Assembly: GCF_015477805.1 (NCBI RefSeq) | Contig: NZ_JADLQL010000002.1 | Coordinates: 310,001 to 374,000, forward strand | From: Nocardia flavorosea | GTDB lineage: Bacteria > Actinomycetota > Actinomycetes > Mycobacteriales > Mycobacteriaceae | Reading direction: 5' to 3' | DNA: 64,000 bases | In this document: positions 27,756 through 36,595 of the stretch, piece after piece | How the letters are laid out: every line of letters starts with the position of its first letter | How positions within the stretch are numbered: the first letter of the stretch is position 1 | Translations under genes and position numbers: made by a program | The notes under the pieces: model-generated | Told to the model about the DNA's origin: nothing | The model's database searches: none | What the model saw: only the letters and a program-made list of their open reading frames with translations

Positions 27756-28876
27756 CGGGGTTCACCCGTCCGCTCGGTGCTGCCGCTATGGCCGGTGATG
27801 GACAGGAAGACATCGTCGAGGGAGGGACGCCGCAGCCCGATATCGGCAAGCCGGATCTCGGCGCCGTCCAACCGGCGCAACGCCTCGGCGAGTGTCGCGG
27901 CACCCTCGGGCGCGGGAATCGACATCCGTTCCGAACCGTCGAGGTCGGCGGCGACCGCGGGCGGGACGAGATCGCCGAGCGCGCCGGCGGCGCGACGTAG
28001 TTCGCTGGGATCCAGCGGCACGATTTCGCAGTAGCTGCCGCCGGTCTTCTCCTTGAGCTCGTCGGCGGTACCTTCGGCGATCACCGTGCCCTTGTCGATC
28101 ACGATGATGTTGTCCGACAGCACATCGGCTTCTTCCAGGTACTGGGTGGTCAGCAGCACGGTGATGCCCTGTTCTTTCAGCGCGTTCACCAGCTCCCAGA
28201 CGCCCTGCCGACTGCGCGGGTCCAGACCGGTGGTCGGTTCGTCGAGGAACACCACTTCCGGCCGGACCACCAGCCCGCAGGCGATATCCACCCGCCGCCG
28301 CATGCCCCCCGAGTACTGGTGCACCGGACGCCGTCCGGCCGCGACGAGATCGAATTCGGCGAGCAGGGTGTCCGCGCGGCGCCGGGCCGCCGATTTACTC
28401 AGGCCCATCAACCGGCCGAACAGTTCGAGGTTCTCCCGGCCCGACAGATTCAGATCCAGCGCCGCGTACTGGCCGGTCATCATGATCGAACGTCGCACCG
28501 CCGCCGGATCCTGCCGGACATCGTGACCGGCCACGATCGCGCGGCCGGCATCCGGCCGCAGCAGGGTGGAGAGGATTTTCACGGTGGTGGTCTTGCCGGC
28601 GCCGTTGGGTCCGAGGATGCCGAGTACGGTGCCGCGTTCGGCGCGGAAACTCACCCCGCGCAACGCGTGGACCTCGCCGAACGATTTGGCGATCCCGTCG
28701 ACTTCGACCGCCGCCGCAACCGTGGCCCCGGGACCGGGTGTCCGGGGGGTCGCCCCCGTGGGCGGGCTGTCCGGCCGGGCCGGGGCGCTGCCGGCCGGCT
28801 CGGCGGGTATATCGCCCGGCGCAGCCGGAGAGACATCGTTTCGGGCGGCTGTCCCGGCATCATTCGAACTCGGCAT
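27752..28876 (-). CDS. ABC exporter ATPase (DrrA-like)
   Basis: 374 residues from ATG 28876 (GGAGAG just upstream; an earlier in-frame start at 28924 is less likely). A Pro/Ala-rich N-terminus of about 50 residues precedes the ATPase. Walker A GPNGAGKTT, signature YSGGMRRR, Walker B VVFLDEPTTGLD, switch His in TTQYLEEAD. The C-terminal extension after the ATPase (about 270-374) resembles the DrrA domain. It powers the two permeases downstream; related systems give drug resistance or export envelope lipids. Confidence 0.9.
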   Translation of the reverse strand: MPSSNDAGTAARNDVSPAAPGDIPAEPAGSAPARPDSPPTGATPRTPGPGATVAAAVEVDGIAKSFGEVHALRGVSFRAERGTVLGILGPNGAGKTTTVKILSTLLRPDAGRAIVAGHDVRQDPAAVRRSIMMTGQYAALDLNLSGRENLELFGRLMGLSKSAARRRADTLLAEFDLVAAGRRPVHQYSGGMRRRVDIACGLVVRPEVVFLDEPTTGLDPRSRQGVWELVNALKEQGITVLLTTQYLEEADVLSDNIIVIDKGTVIAEGTADELKEKTGGSYCEIVPLDPSELRRAAGALGDLVPPAVAADLDGSERMSIPAPEGAATLAEALRRLDGAEIRLADIGLRRPSLDDVFLSITGHSGSTERTGEPR

Positions 28877-29025
28877 CAACTCTCCACTATCGGCCGGATG
28901 GGGCGGTGGGGCGGACCGGCGCACCGGTATCCCGCTGGATGATCCCCGGCGCCGGACGCGATGTTACCGATCGGCGTTTCGGCGCCCGGGTCGCCGCCGA
29001 TACCCCGAGCAGAACGCCGATCAAC

Positions 29026-29041
29026 TGTGTGCTTGCTCACA
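29026..29041 (+). promoter_or_regulatory. CRP/GlxR-type box candidate
   Basis: TGTGTGCTTGCTCACA fits the actinobacterial cAMP-receptor consensus TGTGANNTANNTCACA with two mismatches. It lies 105 bases upstream of the aldehyde-dehydrogenase-like gene. Confidence 0.4.
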
Positions 29042-29146
29042 GCAGCATATGGGCGGGTCATCGGTCCTGGTCGGCGGTGCAATGACAGCGCACGGGCAGT
29101 GCGAGTGTCTTGTCGGCGTGGCCGCCACCACCATAATCTGGCTTGT

Positions 29147-30664
29147 ATGGCCGATACCGCGCAGCCCGAGGTGGCGGCGCGTTCGGGAGGATCCGGCCGA
29201 CCGAGCGTGCTCACCTCCTACGATCCCCGCACCGGCGAGATCGTCGGCAACTATTCCATCGCCGGTCCCGGCGAACTCGAACGCGCCGTGTCCGACGCCC
29301 GTACGGCCGAGAGCTGGTGGTCGACAGCTGGTTTCGGCCCACGCAAACGGTTGCTCCTGGAGTGGAAACGGGTTATCGCGCGCCGTGCAGCGCAATTGGT
29401 GGAGATCCTGCGCGAGGAAACCGGTAAACCGGAGGCCGATGCCGCGATCGAGGTGATGCTCGCGGTGGAGAACCTCGATTGGGCGGCGCGTAACGCGGGC
29501 CGGGTACTGAGCCGGCGCACGCTGGCGTCGAACTGGCTGACCCGCAACCAGCACGCGTCGGTCGGTTATCTGCCGCTGGGCGTGGTGGGAGTGCTGGGGC
29601 CGTGGCAGAACCCGGTTTTCACGCCGATGGGATCGATCGCGTATGCCATGGCCGCCGGTAACGCCGTGGTTTTCAAACCGCACGAGCTCACCAGTGGTAC
29701 CGGTTTGTGGCTGGCCTCGACCTGGCGGGAGGTCGCACCGGACAAACCGGTGTTCGCGGCGGTCACCGGTGACGATTCCACCGCCGCCGCGCTGTGCCGC
29801 GCCGGTGTCGACAAGATCGCGTACGCGGGTCCGGAAGCCCAGGGCCGCGAAGTGATCTCACTGTGCGCGCAGACGATGACCCCGGTCGTGGTGGAGAACT
29901 CCGGTAAGGGCGCCATGATCGTGCACGTCGACGCGAAAATAGACGAGGCCGCCGAAGCGGCGGTGTTCGGCGCCATGGCCAACGCCGGCCAGAACGCGAC
30001 CGGCGTCCAGCGCGCCTACGTCGCGGCATCGATATACGACCAGTTCCTCGACCTGGTCGTCGACCGGGCGCGGGCGCTGCGTCCCGGCGCCGACCGCCGC
30101 TCCTCCTACGGCCCGATGATCCTGGAATCGCAGGCCGAGGTCGTCCGTAAACAGGTCCGCGATGCCCTCGCCCGGGGCGGCCGCGCGGTCGTCGGCGGCC
30201 TGGATTCGATCCGCGAGCCGTACGTGGAACCCATCGTCCTGGCCGATGTCCCCGAGGAGAGCATCGCCATCACCGAGGAGGGGATCGGCCCGGTCCTCAT
30301 CGTGAACAAGGTGCGCGATCTCGACGACGCTGTCACCCGCATCAACGATGCCGGGCGCGGTATCGCGGTTTCGGTGTTCACCCGCGATATCGCCGAGGTC
30401 GAAATCTATGCCGAGCGATTGCGGGCGGGAGTGGTCACGGTCAACACCGCCACCACCTACGCGAGTATCCCGGCGCTGCCGTTCGGCGGGGTCGGCGAAT
30501 ACGGGCAGGGCCACAGCCACGGTGATCTGGGCCTACGCGAATTCAGCCGGACCCTGTCCATCGCCCGCAACCGCTACGGAGAAGCACTGGGCTTGTCCAG
30601 TTTCTACCGGAACGCGCGGCGACTGCGTGTCGCGCGCACTGTTTTCCGGTTCCGGCACGGGTAG
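29147..30664 (+). CDS. Aldehyde dehydrogenase homologue lacking the catalytic Cys
   Basis: 505 residues, full ALDH length: LTSYDPRTGEIVG, LGVVGVLGPWQNPVFTPMGSIAYAMAAGNAVVFKPHE, VVVENSGKGAMIV (general-base Glu kept) and LPFGGVGEYGQGHSHGDLGLREFSRT. At the nucleophile the protein reads NAGQNATGVQRAYV: Ala284 replaces the Cys of GQxC; the codons here are unambiguous (GCG at 29996-29998). The closest functional type by general look is succinate-semialdehyde dehydrogenase. Without Cys it cannot form the thiohemiacetal, so dehydrogenase activity is not expected. It may have another role. ATG 29147 follows a CATAAT -10-like sequence ten bases earlier. Confidence 0.85.
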   Translation: MADTAQPEVAARSGGSGRPSVLTSYDPRTGEIVGNYSIAGPGELERAVSDARTAESWWSTAGFGPRKRLLLEWKRVIARRAAQLVEILREETGKPEADAAIEVMLAVENLDWAARNAGRVLSRRTLASNWLTRNQHASVGYLPLGVVGVLGPWQNPVFTPMGSIAYAMAAGNAVVFKPHELTSGTGLWLASTWREVAPDKPVFAAVTGDDSTAAALCRAGVDKIAYAGPEAQGREVISLCAQTMTPVVVENSGKGAMIVHVDAKIDEAAEAAVFGAMANAGQNATGVQRAYVAASIYDQFLDLVVDRARALRPGADRRSSYGPMILESQAEVVRKQVRDALARGGRAVVGGLDSIREPYVEPIVLADVPEESIAITEEGIGPVLIVNKVRDLDDAVTRINDAGRGIAVSVFTRDIAEVEIYAERLRAGVVTVNTATTYASIPALPFGGVGEYGQGHSHGDLGLREFSRTLSIARNRYGEALGLSSFYRNARRLRVARTVFRFRHG

Positions 30665-30688
30665 CGCCCGCCGTCCGAGCGGCCGGCT

Positions 30689-31405
30689 TCAGCCGGCGTA
30701 ATCGCGCACGAGCGCGGCCAGTCGATCCCAGGCAGGCGAGGTGATACCGGCCCCGTCGGTTATCAGGCGGATCAGCGCGAGGTCCACTGTCGAGGTGGCC
30801 GCGCTGCCGCCTGCCGACCAGCGCGCCGCGCGTTCGGCCAGGCCGGGCAATCGCGGATCGTCGGGCGACCAGTCGAACGCGGCGTCGTAATCGAGATACA
30901 GAGCCCGGAAGTCCGGGTCTTCCAGATCGGCCGCCTTGTCCGCGACCCACTTCGCCGCCTGCTCCGGCGCCACCGACTGCAGCAGAATCCAGATATCGCG
31001 CTCCGTCCGCACTGCCCGTGCGCTCACTCCGAGCCGCCGCAGCCGGTCGAGATACTCGGCGACAGCCACGGAGACGAAAAGACGGTCACCACCGGCCAGC
31101 TCGGCAATCCGCTTCCGGGTCGCCTGAATCTGCTCGGCACGTTCGGCGAGCGCGGTATCGATCTCGGCAATCGCCGCCGCGAACTCGCCGGGGCCCGCGG
31201 CCAGTAACTCCTTGATCCGCGCCAGCGGCACACCCGCCTGCACCAAGGTTTTGATCTTGACCAGTTCGACGGCGTCGGCGGCGGTGTAGCGCCGGTACCC
31301 GGAAGCGTCGCGCGGCGGCTCGGAAAGCAGGCCGCGCCCGTGATACACCCGAACGGCCTTGATCGTCACGCCCGCATACCGCGCGAGCTGTCCGATGGTG
31401 ATCAC
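30689..31405 (-). CDS. MerR-family transcriptional regulator
   Basis: 238 residues. ITIGQLARYAGVTIKAVRVYHGRGLLSEPPRDASGYRRYTAADAVELVKIKTLVQAGVPLARIKELL is a complete MerR winged helix; a coiled-coil (about 75-105) and a C-terminal effector-like region of about 130 residues follow, without metal-binding cysteines. It lies 32 bases after the serine hydrolase gene on the same strand, probably one operon. The effector is unknown. Confidence 0.87.
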   Translation of the reverse strand: MITIGQLARYAGVTIKAVRVYHGRGLLSEPPRDASGYRRYTAADAVELVKIKTLVQAGVPLARIKELLAAGPGEFAAAIAEIDTALAERAEQIQATRKRIAELAGGDRLFVSVAVAEYLDRLRRLGVSARAVRTERDIWILLQSVAPEQAAKWVADKAADLEDPDFRALYLDYDAAFDWSPDDPRLPGLAERAARWSAGGSAATSTVDLALIRLITDGAGITSPAWDRLAALVRDYAG

Positions 31406-31437
31406 CAGTATCCCTTCCTCCGCCGCGCGACCGGCCG

Positions 31438-32817
31438 TCAGCGGACCCGGCCGAAGAGCCGGCCGGCGAGGTCGATTCCCGCTATCGAGCCCGCCTCGTC
31501 CCGGGTAAAGTACCCGCGCTGTCCGCCCAGGCCCCCGGCGGTAACGATGTATTCGTCCGCGTCACCGGCCAGCAGACCCAGGGGCGCCGGCGGCAGGTCC
31601 GGCGGAAGTTCGGTATCGGCGGCGGCCCGGACCGCCGGTTTGATGGCGCATCCTATGGTCAAACCGTCATGCTGCGCGGCCAAGGTGAGTCGCATCATCT
31701 CGTTCTCATAGATTCCGGCGACTTCCGCGGCCCTCGCCTCGTCATAGGGCAACGGCTCAGGGTCGCGTTCCACTACGCCGAGATAGTGTTCCAAGGCCCA
31801 GCGCACGATCGCGCGATTCAGGGAAAGGCCGGCATCAGGGCCGGCGTTCGACAGGGCCACCACCGCGAAATCGCGGTCCGGCACGATCAGCAGATCGGCG
31901 AACTGACCGTTACCCGATCCGCCGTGCCCGATGGTCGCGACGCCGTCCACTTCGCGCAGGAACCAGCAGGTCCCGAACGCATCACCCAGTGTGCTGGCGC
32001 GAAGTTCCACGGTCTGCGCACGCATCCCGTGCAGGAGTTCGGCGGATATGATCCGGTCGCCCGCACCGGTGCGGCCGTCACCGAGATGGAACCGCGCCCA
32101 CCGGAGCAGATCAGCCGCCGAGGACACCGCACCGCCACCGGGATTGTTGGAGCGGTTGTCCTTCCATTGCGTCGCAACCAGCAGCGCACCGCTGTCGTCG
32201 AGATTGTGTCCCACCGCGAACCGGCGGGTCATCGCATCGTTGAGGGCATAGCAGCTGGCGTTCAGGCCGAGGGGGTCGAACAGCAGCGTGCGTACGGCTG
32301 CCTCGAAGGTGCGGCCGGTGACATTCTCGATGATCCGGCCGGCGAGGTTGAAACCGGCCTGACTGTAGGACGCGCGCGCTCCCGGTTCTGTGAGCAGTTC
32401 GGATCCGGCGAGCAACTCCGCGTGCCGGGCCAGCGCATCATCCCCTTCACCGGTATCGGCGCTCAACTTCCATTCCAATCCGGCGGTGTGGTTGAGCAGC
32501 TGCGCCACCTTGATCTCGTGTGTCGCGACCCCCGGTCCCGTGAATTCCGGAACATACCGCTGTACCGGCGCCGCCAGGTCCACCTGCCCCGCATCTACCA
32601 GCCGCAGCAGCGCGGTCGCGGTGAAGGTTTTGCTCACCGAGCCGATGACGAAGCCGGTGTCCCGGTCGACAGGCAGCGGGTTGCGTACGCTGGTCACGCC
32701 GTGGCAGGCGAAATATTCTTCGCCGCCGGCCAGGATTGCGACGGCCACACCCGGCACGCCCAGTTCTGCTGCCTGCGCCGCAACGAATTCCTGCAGTTTC
32801 TGTTCCATCTCGGTCAT
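31438..32817 (-). CDS. Serine hydrolase, class C beta-lactamase/esterase fold
   Basis: 459 residues. SxxK is in VIGSVSKTFTATALLRLVDAGQVDLAAPV. The second motif reads YSQAGFNLAGRI, with Gln where most relatives have YxN. HGGSGNGQFADL serves as the third motif. A C-terminal beta-domain (about 360-459) follows. The fold includes penicillin-binding proteins, beta-lactamases and esterases; no clear signal peptide, so a cytoplasmic esterase is likely. Followed by its presumed MerR regulator. Confidence 0.8.
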   Translation of the reverse strand: MTEMEQKLQEFVAAQAAELGVPGVAVAILAGGEEYFACHGVTSVRNPLPVDRDTGFVIGSVSKTFTATALLRLVDAGQVDLAAPVQRYVPEFTGPGVATHEIKVAQLLNHTAGLEWKLSADTGEGDDALARHAELLAGSELLTEPGARASYSQAGFNLAGRIIENVTGRTFEAAVRTLLFDPLGLNASCYALNDAMTRRFAVGHNLDDSGALLVATQWKDNRSNNPGGGAVSSAADLLRWARFHLGDGRTGAGDRIISAELLHGMRAQTVELRASTLGDAFGTCWFLREVDGVATIGHGGSGNGQFADLLIVPDRDFAVVALSNAGPDAGLSLNRAIVRWALEHYLGVVERDPEPLPYDEARAAEVAGIYENEMMRLTLAAQHDGLTIGCAIKPAVRAAADTELPPDLPPAPLGLLAGDADEYIVTAGGLGGQRGYFTRDEAGSIAGIDLAGRLFGRVR

Positions 32818-32897
32818 GACTCGATGGTCGAGGCTTGCCCCAGGGGCAAGGTCAAGCCCCGAACCGGAAAATTATCCGCGGTGGACGGTAGTGCGGT

Positions 32898-34133
32898 TCA
32901 GCGCGGTCCGGAACCGAGCAAAGTGGCCATCATCAAGGTGTGCAGCCTGGCCATCTGCTGCGGGCGGGAATCGAAGCGGATCAACCGGCCCACATCGATC
33001 ACCTGACCGATCGCCGAATGCACGCGGAAACGCGCCTCGGTGGGATCGTCGTCGAGCAGGTTCGCCCATTCGTGCACGTTCTGCCGTTGGATCGCGCGCA
33101 GTTTGTGCTGTTCGGCCTGGGGCAGGTTCGGGAATTCCGCGTAGTACACCGGCATGATCTCCGGCATGGCGAAACTGAGTCGCACATACCGGTCGGCGAT
33201 CTTGTTCACCGCATCCGCGCGGCCGCTTGCCTCCGCCAATGCTTCGGTGATCGCGAACGCCAGCCGGTCGCCGGTGCGGTGGAACGCCGCGGCCAGCAGA
33301 TCGGATTTACTGCTGAAGTACCGGTAGACACTGGAGGCGTTGATACCGACGGCCGCCCCGATCTCCTCGATACTGGCCTCGTGGTAGCCGCGGCGGCCGA
33401 AGATACGGATGGCCTCGGTGAGCAGCTGTTCCCGTTTGGAGGTCACCGGCAGGCCACGCGGCTGCGGATCGGGCTCCCCCGGGCCGGGTGCGGGCGGAAG
33501 TTCGGTACGCACGATCGCCCACGCCATATCGCACAGCAGCGGCAGGAGTTTGGCGCTCGACAGAGCGGTGCGGTGGGCCGAGATACTGCCGATCACACTG
33601 AGCACCGCGGCGGCCAGCAGGGCGATGTCCTCCGCCGGCGCGTCCGGCCGCAACTTCTCGATCGGCCCGGCGAAGGCACGGTTGATTTCGTTGTAGAGGG
33701 TGCGGATCCGGGCGCGGTCGGGCTGCTCCAGGTAGCGGCCCTCCCACCGGTACAGGCCGGCCTCGCGGCGGATATCGATGGTGTGCTCGGCCACGGCACG
33801 GATCAGCGCGTCGAGATGCTGTTCCGGGGTCGCGCCGGGTTCGTCCGCGCCGCGCGCGGCATCGAGCAGCTGCCGGGCGCCTTCCTCGGCCGCGGCCACC
33901 AGCAGCGCGTATTTGTTGGCGAAATGGCGGTACAGCGCCGGGCCGGAAATTCCGACCTCAGCCGCGATCTCGTCCACACCGACCGGGTAGTAGCCGCGCT
34001 CGCTGAACGCGCGGGCGGCCGCGCGCATGATCTGTACTTTGCGATCCTTGGGCCGCCGCCGCCCGCCCTGGCCGTTGCCACGGTCGGCCGGACGAATGCG
34101 CACCGGGTCCACCCGGCTGCTCTCCGCGACCAT
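32898..34133 (-). CDS. Double-headed TetR-family regulator (two HTH domains)
   Basis: 411 residues. Two TetR DNA-binding domains in one chain: first KVQIMRAAARAFSERGYYPVGVDEIAAEVGISGPALYRHFANKYALLVAA (about 35-85), second REQLLTEAIRIFGRRGYHEASIEEIGAAVGINASSVYRYFSSKSDLLAAA (about 230-280), each followed by its own ligand-type helical region. Normal TetR proteins carry one domain and dimerise. GGAGA four bases before ATG 34133 fixes the start; a TTG at 34184 is weaker. A tandem 19-bp repeat lies 61 bases upstream, between this gene and the divergent enoyl-CoA hydratase-like gene, which it probably controls. Fatty-acyl ligand likely from context (inference). Confidence 0.88.
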   Translation of the reverse strand: MVAESSRVDPVRIRPADRGNGQGGRRRPKDRKVQIMRAAARAFSERGYYPVGVDEIAAEVGISGPALYRHFANKYALLVAAAEEGARQLLDAARGADEPGATPEQHLDALIRAVAEHTIDIRREAGLYRWEGRYLEQPDRARIRTLYNEINRAFAGPIEKLRPDAPAEDIALLAAAVLSVIGSISAHRTALSSAKLLPLLCDMAWAIVRTELPPAPGPGEPDPQPRGLPVTSKREQLLTEAIRIFGRRGYHEASIEEIGAAVGINASSVYRYFSSKSDLLAAAFHRTGDRLAFAITEALAEASGRADAVNKIADRYVRLSFAMPEIMPVYYAEFPNLPQAEQHKLRAIQRQNVHEWANLLDDDPTEARFRVHSAIGQVIDVGRLIRFDSRPQQMARLHTLMMATLLGSGPR

Positions 34134-34194
34134 GCATTCTCCGTTCGCCTCGGCAGCGCCGCCGGTGTTGACAGCGCCCGACAAGTCAACCTAA

Positions 34195-34232
34195 GTTAAC
34201 CACAATTCGCAATGTTAACCGGTATTCGCAAG
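34195..34232. repeat. Tandem 19-bp operator candidate
   Basis: GTTAACCacaATTCGCAAt (34195-34213) and GTTAACCggtATTCGCAAg (34214-34232): 15 of 19 identical bases, exactly head to tail. The spacing is near two helical turns, so two protein heads could bind the same DNA face. It sits between the double-headed TetR gene and the enoyl-CoA hydratase-like gene. Confidence 0.65.
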
Positions 34233-34267
34233 CCGGTCGGCACCGGACAGCACCCCATGGAGCGCAT

Positions 34268-35077
34268 ATGGTCAACACAGATTCCCCCACTACACAGCCG
34301 GCGGGTTTCTCCGCGGTGCACGACGGCCGGGTGCTGCGAGTGACGCTCACCAAACCCAAGCGCAAAAACGCCCTCGACTACGACAGCCTGGTCGCACTCG
34401 GCGATACCTTCCTCGCCGCCGCCCAGGACAAAACGGTCCGGGTCGTCGTACTCACCGGTGAAGGCGGCGATTTCTGCACCGGAGCCGACCTGGCCGCCAG
34501 CGCCGAGGAAGGTGCCCGCGGAATCACCCCGGAAATGGTGATGGATGCCGCGAACCGCCTGGTCCGCGCCATTGTGGATATGCCGGTCCCGGTGATCTCC
34601 CGGATCCGGGGCGCCGCCGCCGGTGTCGGCGTCGGTATCGCGCTGGCCGCCGACCTGGTCTACGCCGAAACCGATTCCTACCTACTGCTGGCCTTCATCA
34701 ATATCGGCCTGATGCCCGACGGCGGCGCCGCCGCACTGATCGCCGCCGCCGCGGGCCGCCCGCTGGCCGCCCGCCTGGCACTGCTCGGCGAACGCCTCCC
34801 CGCGCCGGCCGCCCACGCCGAAGGACTGTTCACCGACGTCCTGGCGACCACCGCGGAACTGGACGCCGCCGTAGAGGCCGCCGCCGAGAAGATCGGCCAC
34901 GGTCCCCGCCGGGCGCTGGAACTCACCAAGAAGGCACTCAACCGCGCCACCCTGACCGCACTGGACACCGCCCTCGCCGACGAGAAGGCCGGCCAGGTCG
35001 AACTGTTGCAGTCACCCGATTTCTTCGAAGGCGCCGCCGCCATGCTGGGCAAACGCAAAGCGGTCTTCGCCGAGTAG
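34268..35077 (+). CDS. Enoyl-CoA hydratase/isomerase-family protein
   Basis: 269 residues. Crotonase fold: LTKPKRKNALDYDSLVALGD, VVLTGEGGDFCTGADL (oxyanion), RGAAAGVGVGIALAADLVYA, IGLMPDGGAAALI. The two Glu of hydratases are replaced (Gly123 and Phe143 in my alignment), while Asp151 in MPDGG sits where delta3-delta2-enoyl-CoA isomerases and PaaG have their acid. An isomerase-like reaction is therefore more likely than hydration. GGAGC five bases before ATG. Divergent from the double-headed TetR regulator. Confidence 0.85.
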   Translation: MVNTDSPTTQPAGFSAVHDGRVLRVTLTKPKRKNALDYDSLVALGDTFLAAAQDKTVRVVVLTGEGGDFCTGADLAASAEEGARGITPEMVMDAANRLVRAIVDMPVPVISRIRGAAAGVGVGIALAADLVYAETDSYLLLAFINIGLMPDGGAAALIAAAAGRPLAARLALLGERLPAPAAHAEGLFTDVLATTAELDAAVEAAAEKIGHGPRRALELTKKALNRATLTALDTALADEKAGQVELLQSPDFFEGAAAMLGKRKAVFAE

Positions 35078-35142
35078 CACCCACACCGGAACGTTCTGCC
35101 CGGGGACCAGTTTCGGCCGACCGGCTGTGCGGCCGGAAAACA

Positions 35143-35174
35143 ATGGCGGCCCGATCGATCGACCGGGCCGCCAT
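35143..35174. terminator. Bidirectional terminator hairpin
   Basis: Arms ATGGCGGCCCG (35143-35153) and CGGGCCGCCAT (35164-35174), ten-base loop, between convergent genes ending at 35077 (+) and 35216 (-). Confidence 0.75.
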
Positions 35175-35215
35175 CATCGTTTCCGCTTCACATCTCGCTC
35201 ATCGGCGAGACGGGA

Positions 35216-36286
35216 TCACAGACCCAGGCCGCGGGCGAGCACCGGCCAGGAGACCAGGAACTCGTCTTCCCAGTAACCCCACGAGTGGGTGCCCGAATCA
35301 CGGAAGTTGAAGGTCGCGGGGATCCCCAGCGAATCCAGCCGGTTCTTCAGGTTGTGGGTGCAGAAATTCGTACCCGCCTCGATGACACCGCCGACCAGGA
35401 GCTGGTTGGCCAAGCCGTAGGAGCCGGGCAGAGTGTGCGGGCCGTTCAGGGTGTCCCAGCGGCCGGGCAGGCCGTTACCGGTGGACACATATAGCTCCAT
35501 ACCGCGCAACGCCTCGGCGTGGACATACGGGTCGTTCGCGACCCACGCCTCGGAGCCCTGCGGGCCCCACATGTTCATCGTGTCGCCACCGCCCCAGGTC
35601 TCGACAGTCAGCTTCACGAATTCCGAACCGACCGGATCGCTGGTCTGCGCGCAACCGCTGTAGGCGGCGGCCGCCTTGTACAACCCCGGATTCCCGATCG
35701 GCAGGGCCAGCACGGTGGTAGCGGAGGTGGACAGGCCGGCGAGGGCGTTCACCCCGTTGGTGCCGAGCGCGCCGTCGACCAGCGGCGGAAGCTCCTCGGT
35801 GAAGAAGGTCTTCCACTTGTTGCGGCCGAGCGCCGGATCGTCCTTGATCCAGTCGGTGTAGTAGGTCCAGCTACCGCCGATCGGCTGGATGACGTTCACG
35901 TTCTTGTCGGACAAGAACTCGAGCGTATTGGTTTGCGCCTGCCACGACGCGGAATCCTCACCGCCGCCCGCACCGTTGAGCAGGTACAGCGTGGGCCGGG
36001 GCACCGAGGCATCGGCCGGACGCTGGACGTCGACGATGATCTCCTTGTCCATGGACGCGGAGTGCACGTACAGGCGAAGATTGCGATCGTCCTTGTACTC
36101 GGCCTTGACGATCCGCGACCCGTTGGGCGAGGTGGGGTCGGCGAGCAGAGTCTTGGACTCGATGATCGGATCGGCCGCTGCCGCGGTACCGCCACCGAGC
36201 CCTGTCATCACGCCCGCGAACACCGCTGTGGCCGCGACCATCGCCGCAGCGCGTCTGCCGCCACGCCGGCTGAGTCGACGTATCAA
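35216..36286 (-). CDS. Antigen 85-like mycolyltransferase/esterase, exported
   Basis: 356 residues from TTG 36286 (GAAGGTG upstream). Signal peptide: RRLSRRGGRRAAAMVAATAVFAGVMTGLGGGTAAA-ADP. Alpha/beta hydrolase with the serine elbow AGLSTSATT and the C-terminal GTHSWGYWEDEF, which closely parallels GTHSWEYW of the Ag85 proteins and holds the catalytic His. Ag85 enzymes transfer mycolic acids to trehalose and arabinogalactan outside the membrane; its presence supports a mycolate-bearing host. It is downstream of the giant NRPS-like genes on the same strand, separated by 309 bases. Confidence 0.85.
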   Translation of the reverse strand: MIRRLSRRGGRRAAAMVAATAVFAGVMTGLGGGTAAAADPIIESKTLLADPTSPNGSRIVKAEYKDDRNLRLYVHSASMDKEIIVDVQRPADASVPRPTLYLLNGAGGGEDSASWQAQTNTLEFLSDKNVNVIQPIGGSWTYYTDWIKDDPALGRNKWKTFFTEELPPLVDGALGTNGVNALAGLSTSATTVLALPIGNPGLYKAAAAYSGCAQTSDPVGSEFVKLTVETWGGGDTMNMWGPQGSEAWVANDPYVHAEALRGMELYVSTGNGLPGRWDTLNGPHTLPGSYGLANQLLVGGVIEAGTNFCTHNLKNRLDSLGIPATFNFRDSGTHSWGYWEDEFLVSWPVLARGLGL

Positions 36287-36595
36287 TTTCGCACCTTCGC
36301 TTCGTATCGAATGTTCATTCGGGCTCACTCCACACACCGGCACCGGCCGGGTCCCGGACCCGAACGCCTCACAGTAACCGGGCACGAGTCTGCCGCCCCG
36401 GAGTTTCCGCCTGTGTAGTCGGTCGGTGTGGACATATCGTTACCGTAGCGTTGTCCGAATGTCTCGATTCGGTCGCGCATACTGTGCCGATTCAGCACGG
36501 CGGGCCCCGGCCGTACCCACCGGGCACCAGCGCCCCGCGCTGACGCTGCAGGCACCGACACGCCCCGGCCGCGACAACACGCTGCGCCGATCGCG

